A DNA stretch of 64,000 nucleotides from Myxococcales bacterium (GTDB lineage: Bacteria; Myxococcota_A; Polyangia; Polyangiales; Polyangiaceae). The DNA is taken from the NCBI GenBank assembly GCA_012514535.1, contig JAAZAA010000239.1, positions 1 to 64,000 on the forward strand, read 5' to 3'. Under the pieces are notes generated by a model. It was not told the DNA's origin and made no database searches. It was given only the letters and a program-made list of their open reading frames with translations. Shown one piece after another: positions 24,295 to 34,113 of this stretch. The first letter of the stretch is position 1. The number at the start of each line of letters is the position of its first letter. Position numbers and translations under genes: made by a program.

Positions 24295-25386
24295 CTAGGG
24301 TTCGTAGAGGAAGCAGCGCGCGTAGCGCCCCTCGGCGGTCTCCCCGGCGGCGGGGTCACCCACCGGGTAGGGCTCGGGCATGCGCTTGTCGCAGGGCTCG
24401 AAGCGCTCGGGGCAGCGGGTGTGGAAGCGGCAACCTGGCGGAGGATCGGCGGGGGACGGCACGTCTCCCAGCACGCGCACGGCGACCCGACGGGCGCTCG
24501 GATCGGCGGAGGGCACCGCCGCCAGGAGGCCCTGGGTGTAGGGGTGCTTCGGGAGCGCGAACAACGGCTCCGTCGGGCCGTGCTCCACGATCTGCCCCAG
24601 GTACATCACGGCCACCTCGTGGGCGAGGTAGCGCACCACGGACAGGTCGTGGGTGATGAACAGATAGGCGAGGCCGAGGTCCGCCTGGAGCTCCCCCAGC
24701 AGGTTCAGCACCTGCGCCTGGATGGAGACGTCCAGGGCCGAAACCGCCTCGTCGCAGATGATGAGCTCGGGCTCCACCGCCAGGGCGCGCGCGATGCCGA
24801 TGCGCTGCCGCTGACCTCCCGAGAACTCATGGGGGAAGCGCCGCATGTGATCCGGGCTGAGTCGGACCCGACGCAGCACCTCCGCGACCCGCTCCGTGCG
24901 CTCCGCCTCGTTCGCGCCGATGCCGAAGGACTGGAGCCCCTCCGCGACGAGATCCCGCACCCGCATGCGCGGGTTCAGGCTCGTCATCGGATCCTGAAAC
25001 ACCATCTGCAGGGAGCGGCGCACGGGGCGCAGCTCCTGCTCGGGCAGCGCGAGCAAGTCGCGCCCCCGAAAGTGCACCGACCCGCCCGCTACGGGCACGA
25101 GCCGCAACAGGGAACGCCCGACCGTCGTCTTGCCGCAGCCCGACTCGCCCACGAGGGCCAGCGTCTGCCCGGCGCGCACGTCGAAGCTGACTCCGTCGAC
25201 GGCGCGGACGTGCCCGACCACCTTGCGCAGGAGCCCTTTGCGGATGGGAAACCACGTCCGCAGGTCCCGCACCCGCAGCAGCACGTCCTCCGCCTGGGCG
25301 CCCTCGGTTCCCCGCTCGGCGGACGCGCCCGCCTCGGTGACGCCCGCCCCCGCCGCGGTCTCCTCCCTACGCGTCGGGCGGCTCAT
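24295..25386 (-). CDS. Peptide/nickel-type ABC transporter ATP-binding protein (OppF/DppF family)
   Basis: A 363-residue cytoplasmic ATPase. Walker A GESGCGKTT, Q-loop VFQDPMTSLNP, signature FSGGQRQRIGIARAL, Walker B LIICDEAVSALD, H-loop FITHD. The C-terminal extension has GCRFHTRCPERFEPC, the Cys cluster of OppD/OppF proteins that can hold an Fe-S centre. The N-terminal 35 residues are an extra Ala/Glu/Thr-rich stretch. ATGA overlap with the OppD-like gene. It powers import of the substrate captured by the binding protein at 28416. Confidence 0.93.
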   Translation of the reverse strand: MSRPTRREETAAGAGVTEAGASAERGTEGAQAEDVLLRVRDLRTWFPIRKGLLRKVVGHVRAVDGVSFDVRAGQTLALVGESGCGKTTVGRSLLRLVPVAGGSVHFRGRDLLALPEQELRPVRRSLQMVFQDPMTSLNPRMRVRDLVAEGLQSFGIGANEAERTERVAEVLRRVRLSPDHMRRFPHEFSGGQRQRIGIARALAVEPELIICDEAVSALDVSIQAQVLNLLGELQADLGLAYLFITHDLSVVRYLAHEVAVMYLGQIVEHGPTEPLFALPKHPYTQGLLAAVPSADPSARRVAVRVLGDVPSPADPPPGCRFHTRCPERFEPCDKRMPEPYPVGDPAAGETAEGRYARCFLYEP

Positions 25387-26369
25387 TGGGCCCCTCCCCG
25401 GCGCGCCCGCTCGACCACGTGACACCACGCCACGTGCCCGGGCTCGAGCTGCACCGGCCCGGGCACGGTGTCTCGACAGACGTCGATGGCCTCGTCGCAG
25501 CGATCACAGAAGCGGCACCCCGGAGGCCAGCGATCCGGCCCCGGGACGACGCCTCGGATCTCGTAGAGCGGCTTGCCCGGCTCGTTCCGGCTCGGCATCG
25601 ACGCCAGGAGGCCCTGCGTGTAGGGATGGCTGGGCTGCGACAGCACCGCCTCCCGCGCCCCGCGCTCGACGAAGCGCCCCGCGTACATGACGGCGATCTC
25701 GTCGGCGAGCTCGTTGACCACCCCGAGATCGTGGGTGATGAGCACGATCGCCGTCCGGAAGTCGCGCTGGAGCTCCCGCATGAGCTCCAGGATCTGCGCC
25801 TGGATGGTCACGTCCAGGGCGGTGGTGGGCTCGTCGGCGAGGAGGACCCGCGGCCGCGTGACGAGCGCCATGGCGATCATCACGCGCTGCTTGAGCCCTC
25901 CGGAGAGCTGGTGCGGGTACGCGTCGAAGCGCGCCACCGGGTCCGGGATCCCGACGCGCCGGAACAGCTCCAAACCCCGATCCCGCGCCGCGGCCTTGGA
26001 GACGCGCTCGTGGAGCAGGACCGCCTCCATGACCTGCGCTCCCACCCGCACCACGGGGTTCAGGCTGGTCATCGGCTCCTGGAAGATCATGGCGATGTCG
26101 TGCCCCCGCACACGGCGCATGGCGGGGATGTTCGCCTCGAGGAGGTTCTTGCCGTCGAGCAACACCCGCCCCCCGTCGATGCGGCCCGGCTTCGGCACCA
26201 GGCGCAGCACGGACAGCGCCGTGATGGACTTCCCGCTCCCGGACTCTCCGACGATCGCGAGCACCTGCCCCGCGTCGACGGAGAACGAGATCCCGTCGAC
26301 GATGGGCACGCGACGTCCCGCGAGGGGGAACGTCGTCCGCAGATCTTTGACCTCCAGCACCGCGCTCAT
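25383..26369 (-). CDS. Peptide/nickel-type ABC transporter ATP-binding protein (OppD/DppD family)
   Basis: A 328-residue ATPase, partner of the preceding entry. Walker A GESGSGKS, Q-loop IFQEPMTSLNP, signature LSGGLKQRVMIAMAL, Walker B VLLADEPTTALD, H-loop LITHD, and the C-terminal Cys motif GCRFCDRCDEAIDVC. Length and motifs are normal. Its start is 1 nt after the stop of the permease gene, so it belongs to the same five-gene operon. Confidence 0.95.
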   Translation of the reverse strand: MSAVLEVKDLRTTFPLAGRRVPIVDGISFSVDAGQVLAIVGESGSGKSITALSVLRLVPKPGRIDGGRVLLDGKNLLEANIPAMRRVRGHDIAMIFQEPMTSLNPVVRVGAQVMEAVLLHERVSKAAARDRGLELFRRVGIPDPVARFDAYPHQLSGGLKQRVMIAMALVTRPRVLLADEPTTALDVTIQAQILELMRELQRDFRTAIVLITHDLGVVNELADEIAVMYAGRFVERGAREAVLSQPSHPYTQGLLASMPSRNEPGKPLYEIRGVVPGPDRWPPGCRFCDRCDEAIDVCRDTVPGPVQLEPGHVAWCHVVERARRGGAQ

Positions 26370-26370
26370 G

Positions 26371-27447
26371 TCAGCCGCGCTCCCTCAGCGTGCGAGGATC
26401 GAGGACGTCCCGCAGGGCGTCTCCGATCAGGTTGACGGCCAGGAGCAGGCCGAACAGCGCCACGCCCGCGGCGGTGACGTTCCACCAAATCGCCGGCTCG
26501 CGGCTCAGCTCGTCCTTCGCCTGCGCGATCATCTGGCCCCAGCTGCCATCCACGCCGATGCCGAGCCAGGACAGGACCGCCTCGGAGAGCACCAGCCCCG
26601 AGAACATGAGCACGAAGGTGATCACCACCAGGTGCATGAGGTTCGGCACGATGTGTCGGAGCACGATGCGCACGTTCGAGACGCCGAGGCTCCGGGCCGC
26701 GTGCACGTAATCCATCTCCCGCAGCTTCATCGTCTCTCCCCGCGACAGGCGGCAGAAGGCGACCCAGCTCGTCACCCCCAGCGCCACACACACCGACAGG
26801 GTGCTGCGGCCCATCGCCATGATCAGGGCGATGAGCAGGAGAATGCTCGGCATCGACGCCAGCGTGTTCATCAAGAAAAAGACGACATCGTCAATGCGCC
26901 GCCCGAAGTACCCCGCGCTCACCCCGAAGAACAGCGCCAAGGGGATCGCGATCAGGCTGGTGAGGCCGCCGATGAGGAGCGCCACCCGCGCCCCCTTCAA
27001 CGTCATGTACAGCACGTCCTGGCCGAGGATGTTCGTGCCCAACGGGTGGCGCCGCGGGTGGCGGAGCGCGGACGCGTCGTAAAACTCCTGGGTCGCGAAG
27101 GGCGCCGAGTAGCTCTTCTCGGTGGTCCCCGTGAACATGCGGTCGAGCACGCTCCGGGCCTCGTGGGCCGCCACCTGGTCCTCCAGGGCCCCGCTGGCGC
27201 CCACCCAGGTGACCGAGTCGAGGAGCGCCACGAACACGTACAGCCCGAGGATCACCACCGGCACCTTGCGGCGGGCCCACACCTGCTGGAAGGCCTCGCG
27301 CCAGACGTCGTCCTTGCGGATGGAGCGGATGGCCAGGGCCAACCCCACGAGCAGCGCGCCGACGATGAGGTTGCTCGTCAAGGCGGCGCGCGCCGGCTCG
27401 GTCATGGCCAGCTGAGGGACGAAGGCGAGCGGGGGGGACGGGATCAT
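26371..27447 (-). CDS. ABC transporter permease (OppC/DppC family)
   Basis: A 358-residue inner-membrane permease with six or more helices. The ABC-permease EAA loop is RGETMKLREMDYVHAARSLG (about residue 230). The N-terminus carries extra hydrophobic segments (LIVGALLVGLALAIRSI; VVILGLYVFVALLDSVTW) with a ~75-residue insert before the conserved HPLGTNILGQDVL motif (the usual HxLGTDxxGRD), making it longer than typical. Located between the ATPases and the second permease; 3-nt gap upstream. Confidence 0.93.
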   Translation of the reverse strand: MIPSPPLAFVPQLAMTEPARAALTSNLIVGALLVGLALAIRSIRKDDVWREAFQQVWARRKVPVVILGLYVFVALLDSVTWVGASGALEDQVAAHEARSVLDRMFTGTTEKSYSAPFATQEFYDASALRHPRRHPLGTNILGQDVLYMTLKGARVALLIGGLTSLIAIPLALFFGVSAGYFGRRIDDVVFFLMNTLASMPSILLLIALIMAMGRSTLSVCVALGVTSWVAFCRLSRGETMKLREMDYVHAARSLGVSNVRIVLRHIVPNLMHLVVITFVLMFSGLVLSEAVLSWLGIGVDGSWGQMIAQAKDELSREPAIWWNVTAAGVALFGLLLAVNLIGDALRDVLDPRTLRERG

Positions 27448-27450
27448 CTG

Positions 27451-28416
27451 CTACTCCAAGCGCACGCGCGGATCGACCAGGGTGTAGCTGATGTCCGTCA
27501 AGATCTGCGCGACGACGAACAGGAGCGCGCTGATGTAGACCATCGAGCGCAGCGTGGAGAAGTCGTTGGCGTTGATGGCGTCGACCGTGAGCGAGCCGAG
27601 CCCGGGGATGCCGAAGAAGGCCTCCGTGAGCAGCGCGCCGGTGAACAGGAACGGGATCACCATGACGACGTTGGTGAGCACCGGGATCATGGCGTTGCCC
27701 AGGACGTGCCGCGACATGATGCGCCCCTCGCCGCAGCCCTTCGCGCGGGCCGTGCGCACGTAGTCCTTGTGAATCTCCTCGACGAACACGGTGCGGTAGA
27801 AGCGCACGTCGCTCCCCAAGGACGCGATCACGCCGACGGCCACCGGCAAGGCCAAGAACCGCCACAGCACGCCCGGCGCTGGATCGAAGCCCGAGACTGG
27901 GAACCACTTGAGCACCTTACCGAGCAAGAACTGCCCGGCGATGATGTAGAGGAGCACCGACACGCTCATGCCGAGCACGGCGAGGAACACGCCCGCCTTG
28001 TCGATGTACGTCTCCCGGAAGAAGGCGACGAACAGACTGAGCGTGAGCCCGATCACGAGCCCGATGGCGAACATCGGTAAGGTCAGCGCCAGGCTCGGCC
28101 CCGCGCCCTTCGCGATGCGGTCCAGGATCGGCGTCCCGTCCGCGTCGCTGCGCCCGAAGTCGAACGTGAGCATGCGGCGGTAGTGCTCCACCAAGAGGTT
28201 GTCCGACCACTGCCCCGGGCCAGGCCACTTGGGTTTGTCGTAGCCGTGGTTGATCTTCCACTGCTCGATCACCTCGGGCATGGCCTTGTCGCCGATGGCG
28301 CGCCGCGCGATGTCGTCCGGCGTCGACACCGCGAAGAACAGGACGAACAGGAAGAACAGCACGCCGAGCACCACCAGCGCGCCGTAGCTCAGCCGCCTCA
28401 CGACGTAAGCCAGCAT
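27451..28416 (-). CDS. ABC transporter permease (OppB/DppB family)
   Basis: A 321-residue permease. The start MLAYVVRRLSYGALVVLGVL is the classic first helix of the family. The EAA loop is YVRTARAKGCGEGRIMSRHV (about residue 210), followed by FTGALLTEAFFGIPGLG. The ATG overlaps the stop of the binding-protein gene by one base. It forms the heterodimeric channel with the OppC-like protein. Confidence 0.95.
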   Translation of the reverse strand: MLAYVVRRLSYGALVVLGVLFFLFVLFFAVSTPDDIARRAIGDKAMPEVIEQWKINHGYDKPKWPGPGQWSDNLLVEHYRRMLTFDFGRSDADGTPILDRIAKGAGPSLALTLPMFAIGLVIGLTLSLFVAFFRETYIDKAGVFLAVLGMSVSVLLYIIAGQFLLGKVLKWFPVSGFDPAPGVLWRFLALPVAVGVIASLGSDVRFYRTVFVEEIHKDYVRTARAKGCGEGRIMSRHVLGNAMIPVLTNVVMVIPFLFTGALLTEAFFGIPGLGSLTVDAINANDFSTLRSMVYISALLFVVAQILTDISYTLVDPRVRLE

Positions 28417-30437
28417 CACTGACGCTCCTTGTAGAAGGTCACGATCCCCGGCGCGATCACGGCGGCGGCCAACCCGAAGAGCAGGAAGATGGGCCACAGC
28501 ACCGGCTCGTTCCACTCGGAGCGCAGCCGCGCCCTGAGCTCGGGGTCCACGTCGAAATACTTCGTCGTCGGGATCGAGAGCCCCGCGGGCACCACGTTGC
28601 GGAGCCAGGCGTGGGTGAGCGCGTAGTCCTCCGGGTGGAACAGCTCGATCCAGGGGCGCTCGCGCTCGAGGATGGAACGCATCTGCTCGACGAGCCGCTG
28701 GCGCTCCGGGCCGCTCGGGAGCACCTTCATCTCCGCGAAGAGCCGATCGAAGTCCTTGTCCTGGAAGTTCGCCGTGTTCGGGCCGCCGGAGACGGAGCGC
28801 GCCATCTCCGTCGTGAGCAGGAACAGGAAGTTCTCCGGATCCGGGTAGTCCGCCACCCAGCCCCACTGAAAGATCTGGTACGCGCCGTCGCGGACCTTCT
28901 CCTGGAACTTGTTGTAGGTCGTGGCCGCGAGCTCGACGTCGATGCCGAGGCGCCGCCACTGCCGCACCCAGAAGGAGAAGCGCAGGCGGCTCTCCGGGCT
29001 GGTGTCGGGGACGTCGAAGGTCAGGCGCAGGGGGCGCTTCGTCCGCTCGTCGACGCCGCCTGGGTAGCCCGCCTCCGCGAGCAGCTTCTGGGCGCGCTGG
29101 AGGTCCACGCGGCGGTAGGGGTTCTGGTACTCCTCGTCGTGGCCGAAGATGCCGGGCGGGATCGGGGACTGCGCGGGGAGGCCACGCCCGTTCATGAACA
29201 GGCGCTTGTACTCCTCGACGTCGACCGCGAGGCTCATCGCCTGCCGCAGCTTGCGGCTGCGCTCCCCACCGGCTCGGCCCACCACCGGGTCATCCATGTT
29301 GAACCCGATGTAGAACACCGCGGGGACCACGGAGCGCTCGAGGTCCATCCCCATGGCCCTCATCTCCTCCGACAGGTCGTTCTCCTGGATGACCTTGTTG
29401 AAGCTCTCCCGCACCACGCCCGCGGAGTCGTAGTACCCCTGCAAGAACTTGGTGAACGCCGGGATGGGCTCCTTCTCGCGGCGGTACTCCACCCGCTCCA
29501 GGAACGGCAGCGGCTTGCCCACGTACGCGGCGAACTTCTCCGCTTCCTCCGGGGCCAGACCGGTGACCTCCGGGAAGACGGCGCCGGGCGCCTTCCACTC
29601 GGGGCGACGCAGGCCGTACCAGTTCGGGTTGCGCTCCAGCACGAACCGCGCCTGCTTGTCGTAGCGGGTCAACATGAAGGGCCCCGAGGCCACCGGGTGA
29701 TCCGCGAAGGCGGGACGGCCCCCCTGCCCGTCGTAGTAGGCGATCGCCTCCCAGGGCACGGGCGTGGTGAAGGGCATCGCGAACCAGTAGAGGATCTGCG
29801 GGTAGGACGTCTCCAGGACGACCTCGAACTCCCGCTCGCCGAGCACCTCGACGCCGCTGATCCCGCCCGCCTCGCGATACTGCTCGTGCACCGGCAAGCG
29901 GCCGAACGCCGGATCCGCCGCGCGCCGCTCCTTCAAGCGGCTGGCGAAGTCCCGAAAGCCCCGCACGTTGGAGAACGGATCGATGACCGGGCTGTTGACG
30001 GCCGGATCCGCGATGCGCATGAGCTCGAAGGCGAAGTCCTGCGCCAGGATCCGGCGCGTCTCGCCGCCGCTCAGGGAGAAGCAGGGGTCCTCCTGGAACC
30101 AGAGGTCCTCCCGAAGCACGAAGCGGTAGGCGGTGCTCCCGTCCGCGCGCTCCTGCGGCTCGGGGACGGCCTCCGCCAGGGCGGGGATGAGCTCGTAGGG
30201 GCGCTTCAGGTAGTGGTACTCGAGCAGGGTGTCGTAGACCTTGCCCGTGACGACGTGGTCGTTGGTGGAGTAGGCGACCGCAGGATCCAGGGTCTTGGGC
30301 GGCTCGTGATACTGGGCGTAGAGGACCTTCTTGCCGTCGTCCTTCTCCGGGTAGGGGTTGTTGGTGCACGCCACCCCCAACACCAGGGACACGGCGAGCA
30401 CGACTCTCATCCACCCCTTGCCAGGTGCCGCTCGCAT
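28416..30437 (-). CDS. ABC transporter family-5 solute-binding lipoprotein with C-terminal membrane helix
   Basis: A 673-residue periplasmic binding component for oligopeptides or similar ligands. Lipoprotein signal (MRVVLAVSLVLGVAC; lipobox GVAC), then the SBP_bac_5 fold: EPPKTLDPAVAYSTNDHVVT, VYDTLLEYHYLKRPYELIPA, VASGPFMLTRYDKQARFVLE, FQWGWVADYPDPENFLFLL. Unusually, the protein ends in a hydrophobic helix (WPIFLLFGLAAAVIAPGIVT) and basic tail, so it could be anchored at both ends. ATG at 30437, or an internal one at 30410 giving a shorter signal. It is the first gene of the operon with permeases and ATPases behind it (28416 to 24295). Confidence 0.93.
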   Translation of the reverse strand: MRAAPGKGWMRVVLAVSLVLGVACTNNPYPEKDDGKKVLYAQYHEPPKTLDPAVAYSTNDHVVTGKVYDTLLEYHYLKRPYELIPALAEAVPEPQERADGSTAYRFVLREDLWFQEDPCFSLSGGETRRILAQDFAFELMRIADPAVNSPVIDPFSNVRGFRDFASRLKERRAADPAFGRLPVHEQYREAGGISGVEVLGEREFEVVLETSYPQILYWFAMPFTTPVPWEAIAYYDGQGGRPAFADHPVASGPFMLTRYDKQARFVLERNPNWYGLRRPEWKAPGAVFPEVTGLAPEEAEKFAAYVGKPLPFLERVEYRREKEPIPAFTKFLQGYYDSAGVVRESFNKVIQENDLSEEMRAMGMDLERSVVPAVFYIGFNMDDPVVGRAGGERSRKLRQAMSLAVDVEEYKRLFMNGRGLPAQSPIPPGIFGHDEEYQNPYRRVDLQRAQKLLAEAGYPGGVDERTKRPLRLTFDVPDTSPESRLRFSFWVRQWRRLGIDVELAATTYNKFQEKVRDGAYQIFQWGWVADYPDPENFLFLLTTEMARSVSGGPNTANFQDKDFDRLFAEMKVLPSGPERQRLVEQMRSILERERPWIELFHPEDYALTHAWLRNVVPAGLSIPTTKYFDVDPELRARLRSEWNEPVLWPIFLLFGLAAAVIAPGIVTFYKERQ

Positions 30438-30522
30438 CAGGGCGTAACCCTAGCCAGCCGGCGGGCGGACGCAACGCGGGGCAGGAGCCAGGGTCGGGTG
30501 CCCGGGCCCGCCCCGCCGAACC

Positions 30523-32181
30523 TCAGCCGTCCAGCCCCCGCTGCCGGCGGTAGCGGACGATGAGCGCGTTCGTCGAGCTGTCGTGGCTGAGCTCGGGAGC
30601 CGGGCCCGACAGCTCCGGGATGATGCGCTGGGCCAGGACCTTACCGAGCTCCACCCCCCACTGATCGAAGCTGTTGATGTCCCAGAGGACGCCCTGGACG
30701 AAGACTTTGTGCTCGTAGAGCGCCACCAACTTACCCAGGGCAGCCGGGGTCAGCCGCTCGAGCAAGAGCGTGTTCGTGGGGCGGTTGCCGTCGAAGATCC
30801 GGCGCGCCACGAGCTCGTCGCGGGTGCCCTCCTGGCGGACTTCCTCCTCCGTCTTGCCGAAGGCGAGGGCCTCCGTCTGGGCAAAGAAGTTCGCCATGAG
30901 CAGGTCGTGGTGTTGACCGAGGGGGTTCAGGCTGTTCGAGAAGCCGATGAAGTCGCAGGGGATGAGCTTCGTCCCCTGGTGGATCAGCTGATAGAAGGCG
31001 TGCTGTCCGTTCGTGCCCGGCTGGCCCCAGATGATCGGCCCCGTCTCGTAGTCCACACGTTGACCGGACCGAGTCACCTGCTTGCCGTTGCTCTCCATGT
31101 CGAGCTGCTGCAGGTAGGCCGGGAACAGACGCAGGTACTGGTCGTAGGGCAGCACCGCGTGGCTCTCCGCCCCCCAGAAGTTGTTGTACCAGACCCCGAG
31201 CAGCCCGAGCAGCACTGGCAAGTTGGCGTCGAAGGGCGCGCTGCGGAAGTGCTCGTCCATGGCCCGGAACCCGCCGAGCATCTCCCGGAACGCCTCGGGC
31301 CCGATCGCGATCATCAGGGACAAGCCGATGGCCGAGTCGTAGGAGTAGCGCCCGCCGACCCAATCCCAGAACCCGAACATGTTCGCGGTGTCGATGCCGA
31401 ACTGGGCCACCTGCTCGGCGTTCGTGGACACGGCCACGAAATGCTTCGCCACGGCCGCGTCGTCGCCGAGCTCCGCGACGACGCGCTCCCGCGCCAGGCG
31501 GGCGTTCGCCAGGGTCTCCAGGGTCGTGAAGGTCTTGGAGCAGACGACGAACAGGGTCTCCGCCATGTCCAGATCCCGCACGGCCTCGGCGAAGTCCGTC
31601 GCGTCGACGTTCGACACGTAGCGCACGGTCAGCTCCCGCTGCGAGTAGTGGCGGAGCGCCTCGTAGGCCATCAGCGGTCCCAGATCGGAGCCCCCGATGC
31701 CGATGTTGACGACGTTCCGGATGCGTCGACCGGTGTGGCCCACGTGCTGGCCGCCGCGCACGCGATCCGCGAAGGCCGCCATCTGATCGAGCACCGCGTG
31801 CACGTCGGGGACGACGTTCCGCCCGTCCACCTCGACGACGGCGTCCCGCGGCGCGCGCAGGGCCGTGTGGAGCACGGCGCGGCCCTCGGTCGAGTTGATC
31901 TTCTCGCCCTGGAACATGGCCTCGATCTTCGCCCGGAGGCCGCGCGCCTCCGCGAGCTCGACGAGCAGCTTCAGGGTCTCGTCCGTGATCAGGTTCTTCG
32001 AGTAGTCGACGAAGACCCCCTCCGCCTCGACGGACATCCGCTCCGCGCGCCCCGGATCGTCCGCGAAGAGCTGCCGCAGGTGAGCGCTCTCGAGGCTCGC
32101 CCGGTGTTTCGACAGCGCCTGGACGGTGGGCAGCTGGCTGAACGACGGGCTCGGACCGAAGGCGGACGCGGACTGACTCAT
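30523..32181 (-). CDS. pgi: Glucose-6-phosphate isomerase
   Basis: A 552-residue cytoplasmic enzyme that interconverts glucose 6-phosphate and fructose 6-phosphate. Signatures: [20 protein letters not shown], the sugar-phosphate loop [54 protein letters not shown] (including the conserved GGRYS), [40 protein letters not shown], and a late VYR-like tail region with QWGVELGK. Length is as in proteobacteria. The ATG at 32181 excludes a non-conserved frame extension. Monocistronic. Confidence 0.97.
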   Translation of the reverse strand: MSQSASAFGPSPSFSQLPTVQALSKHRASLESAHLRQLFADDPGRAERMSVEAEGVFVDYSKNLITDETLKLLVELAEARGLRAKIEAMFQGEKINSTEGRAVLHTALRAPRDAVVEVDGRNVVPDVHAVLDQMAAFADRVRGGQHVGHTGRRIRNVVNIGIGGSDLGPLMAYEALRHYSQRELTVRYVSNVDATDFAEAVRDLDMAETLFVVCSKTFTTLETLANARLARERVVAELGDDAAVAKHFVAVSTNAEQVAQFGIDTANMFGFWDWVGGRYSYDSAIGLSLMIAIGPEAFREMLGGFRAMDEHFRSAPFDANLPVLLGLLGVWYNNFWGAESHAVLPYDQYLRLFPAYLQQLDMESNGKQVTRSGQRVDYETGPIIWGQPGTNGQHAFYQLIHQGTKLIPCDFIGFSNSLNPLGQHHDLLMANFFAQTEALAFGKTEEEVRQEGTRDELVARRIFDGNRPTNTLLLERLTPAALGKLVALYEHKVFVQGVLWDINSFDQWGVELGKVLAQRIIPELSGPAPELSHDSSTNALIVRYRRQRGLDG

Positions 32182-32356
32182 GGAATACCTCGCAAACTCC
32201 CGGATCGAACCGCCGACCACGGGGGCCGCGAGTATCGGAGCGAGGGACGCGTCTCACAACCCCTCGTGGCCGCGTCCCCGAAGCAGCCATTTCCTGCGGG
32301 GCGAGGCGCCCGCGTCGCCCGGCCTGCCCGCTCGGCCCGCGTCGATCGGCGCCCCG

Positions 32357-32402
32357 CGCCGCTCACTCCTCGGGCGCCGCTCACTCCTCGGGCGCCGCTC
32401 AC
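32357..32402. repeat. 18-bp tandem repeat (about 2.5 copies)
   Basis: GCGCCGCTCACTCCTCGG repeated twice and partly a third time in the 217-bp gap between pgi and phoU. It ends at the phoU stop. No regulatory element is evident. Confidence 0.7.
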
Positions 32403-33085
32403 CCGCGGACGTCGCCGCCCCGGGCGTGTCGCACGTCCTCGCCCTTCACCATGAACACGACCATCTCCGCCAGGTTCGTGGCGTGATCGGCGATGCGCTC
32501 CAGGTGCTTGGCGATCGACAAGACGCGCATCGCCTGGTCCACGATCTCCGGCTGCGACGTCATCCGGGCGATCAGGAGCGGGAAGAGGTCCGCGTAGAGC
32601 TTGTCGACCCGGGCGTCGCGCTCGATCACTGCTTGGGCGCGCAGGGCGTCACCGGCCACGAAGGCATCCAGCGCATCCCGCAGCATGGACCGGGTCGTGT
32701 CCGCCATTTTCCCGATCGTCTCTCGCCCCGCGGACGAGGTGTGGGCGCCGAGCTCGATGACGCGCGCGCAGATGTTCGTCGCCAGATCTCCGATGCGCTC
32801 CAGATCCGTGACGACCTTGAGCGCCGTGGTGACGAACCGCAGGTCCGACGCGACCGGCTGCCGGCGCGCGAGCACCTGGAGGCAAGCGTCGTCGATGTCG
32901 ACCTCGAGCCGATCGACCTGCCGATCCAGCGTCGCCACCCGCCGCGCGCGCTCCGTGTCGCGCTCCTGGAACGCCTCGACGGCGCCCGTCAGCAGCTCCT
33001 CGACGCACGCCCCCATGAACAACACCTGCTCCCGGAGCGAGGTGAGCTGTTGCTCGTATTCGCGGTCGGTGTGGAATCTCTCCAC
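32399..33085 (-). CDS. phoU: Phosphate-transport regulator PhoU
   Basis: A 228-residue all-helical protein with two PhoU repeats: LTSLREQVLFMGACVEELLT, RFVTTALKVVTDLERIGDLA and AMRVLSIAKHLERIADHATN. The metal-binding E/DxxxD-type segments ERIGDLATN and ERIADHATN are intact. It damps PhoR/PhoB signalling through the Pst transporter and limits phosphate uptake. GTG at 33085 gives the usual N-terminus (RFHTDREYEQQLTS); an ATG at 33130 would add 15 residues. It is last in pstSCAB-phoU, 122 bp after pstB. Confidence 0.94.
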   Translation of the reverse strand: MERFHTDREYEQQLTSLREQVLFMGACVEELLTGAVEAFQERDTERARRVATLDRQVDRLEVDIDDACLQVLARRQPVASDLRFVTTALKVVTDLERIGDLATNICARVIELGAHTSSAGRETIGKMADTTRSMLRDALDAFVAGDALRAQAVIERDARVDKLYADLFPLLIARMTSQPEIVDQAMRVLSIAKHLERIADHATNLAEMVVFMVKGEDVRHARGGDVRG

Positions 33086-33207
33086 GGGATCTCTCGCTTC
33101 GACGGAAAACGCGGCCTCCGAGCCCCCCATGGCTCGAGGGCCGCTCGCGCGGGCCCGCGGACCCTCCCCAGCGGACCCATCCTTCCAGGATACCACGAAC
33201 CCACCCA

Positions 33208-34113
33208 TCAGCCGAAGCGACCCGTGATGTAGTCTTCGGTCTTTTGCTGCCGGGGGCGCGTGAACATCGCGTCCGTCCTGCCGTGCTCGATCAGCTCGCC
33301 CATGTAGAAGAAAGCCGTGTAGTCGGAGACACGGGCCGCCTGCTGCATGTTGTGGGTCACGATCACGATCGTGTAGCTGCTCTGGAGCTCGTGGATGAGC
33401 TCCTCCACCCGCGCCGTCGCGATCGGGTCCAGGGCGGAGCAAGGCTCGTCCATCAGGATCACCTCCGGCTCCGTCGCGAGGGTCCGGGCGATGCACAGGC
33501 GCTGCTGCTGCCCGCCGGAGAGGCTCAGCCCCGAGCGCCCGAGGCCGTCCTTCACCTCGTCCCACAGGGCCACCCGGCGCAGCGCCGACTCGACCAGGGA
33601 CGCCGGGTCTTTGGGGCGGAGGCCGTTCAAGCGCAACCCCGCCAGGACGTTGTCCCGGATGGACATCGTCGGGAACGGGTTCGGCTTCTGGAACACCATC
33701 CCGACGCGGCGCCGGATCCGCACCGGATCCACGCCGCGGGAGATCTCCTGCCCGTCCAGGAGCACCTTCCCCGTGGAGCGCGCGCCGGGGACCACCTCGT
33801 GCATCCGGTTCAGGCAGCGGATGAACGTCGATTTCCCGCACCCGGAGGGGCCGATGATGGCGGTCACCTTCTTCTCCGGGATGGGCAGGGTGATGCCCCG
33901 GATGACCTCGCTGCGCCCGAAGAACGCGCGCAGCTCCTCCGTCCGCATCTTGGAGGTCTGGGCACGACTGGCGACCGCGTCCGCGTCGCTCTGGGCATGC
34001 TCGCCGTTCGGAGCGCCCGCGAAGGGAGCGCTGGGAGCCCGTGACGAGCTCGCCTCTCGTTCGAACGCCACGCGGCCAGCGTCGGCGGGTCGACCCACTA
34101 GGTCCATCATCAT
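33208..34113 (-). CDS. pstB: Phosphate ABC transporter ATP-binding protein
   Basis: A 301-residue ATPase that powers high-affinity phosphate import. Walker [10 protein letters not shown], the PstB-specific [21 protein letters not shown]-loop [17 protein letters not shown], signature [16 protein letters not shown], Walker [18 protein letters not shown]-loop [20 protein letters not shown]. The N-terminal ~50 residues before [12 protein letters not shown] are an extra Ala/Ser-rich segment not usual for PstB. Three ATGs follow one another at 34113-34105; the first overlaps the pstA stop. Confidence 0.96.
   Translation of the reverse strand: MMMDLVGRPADAGRVAFEREASSSRAPSAPFAGAPNGEHAQSDADAVASRAQTSKMRTEELRAFFGRSEVIRGITLPIPEKKVTAIIGPSGCGKSTFIRCLNRMHEVVPGARSTGKVLLDGQEISRGVDPVRIRRRVGMVFQKPNPFPTMSIRDNVLAGLRLNGLRPKDPASLVESALRRVALWDEVKDGLGRSGLSLSGGQQQRLCIARTLATEPEVILMDEPCSALDPIATARVEELIHELQSSYTIVIVTHNMQQAARVSDYTAFFYMGELIEHGRTDAMFTRPRQQKTEDYITGRFG

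Noticed and set aside
25687-28080. A 797-codon plus-strand frame
   Set aside because: Antisense mirror of the ABC ATPase and permease genes; its His/Arg/Asp-rich composition is the mirror of hydrophobic codons.
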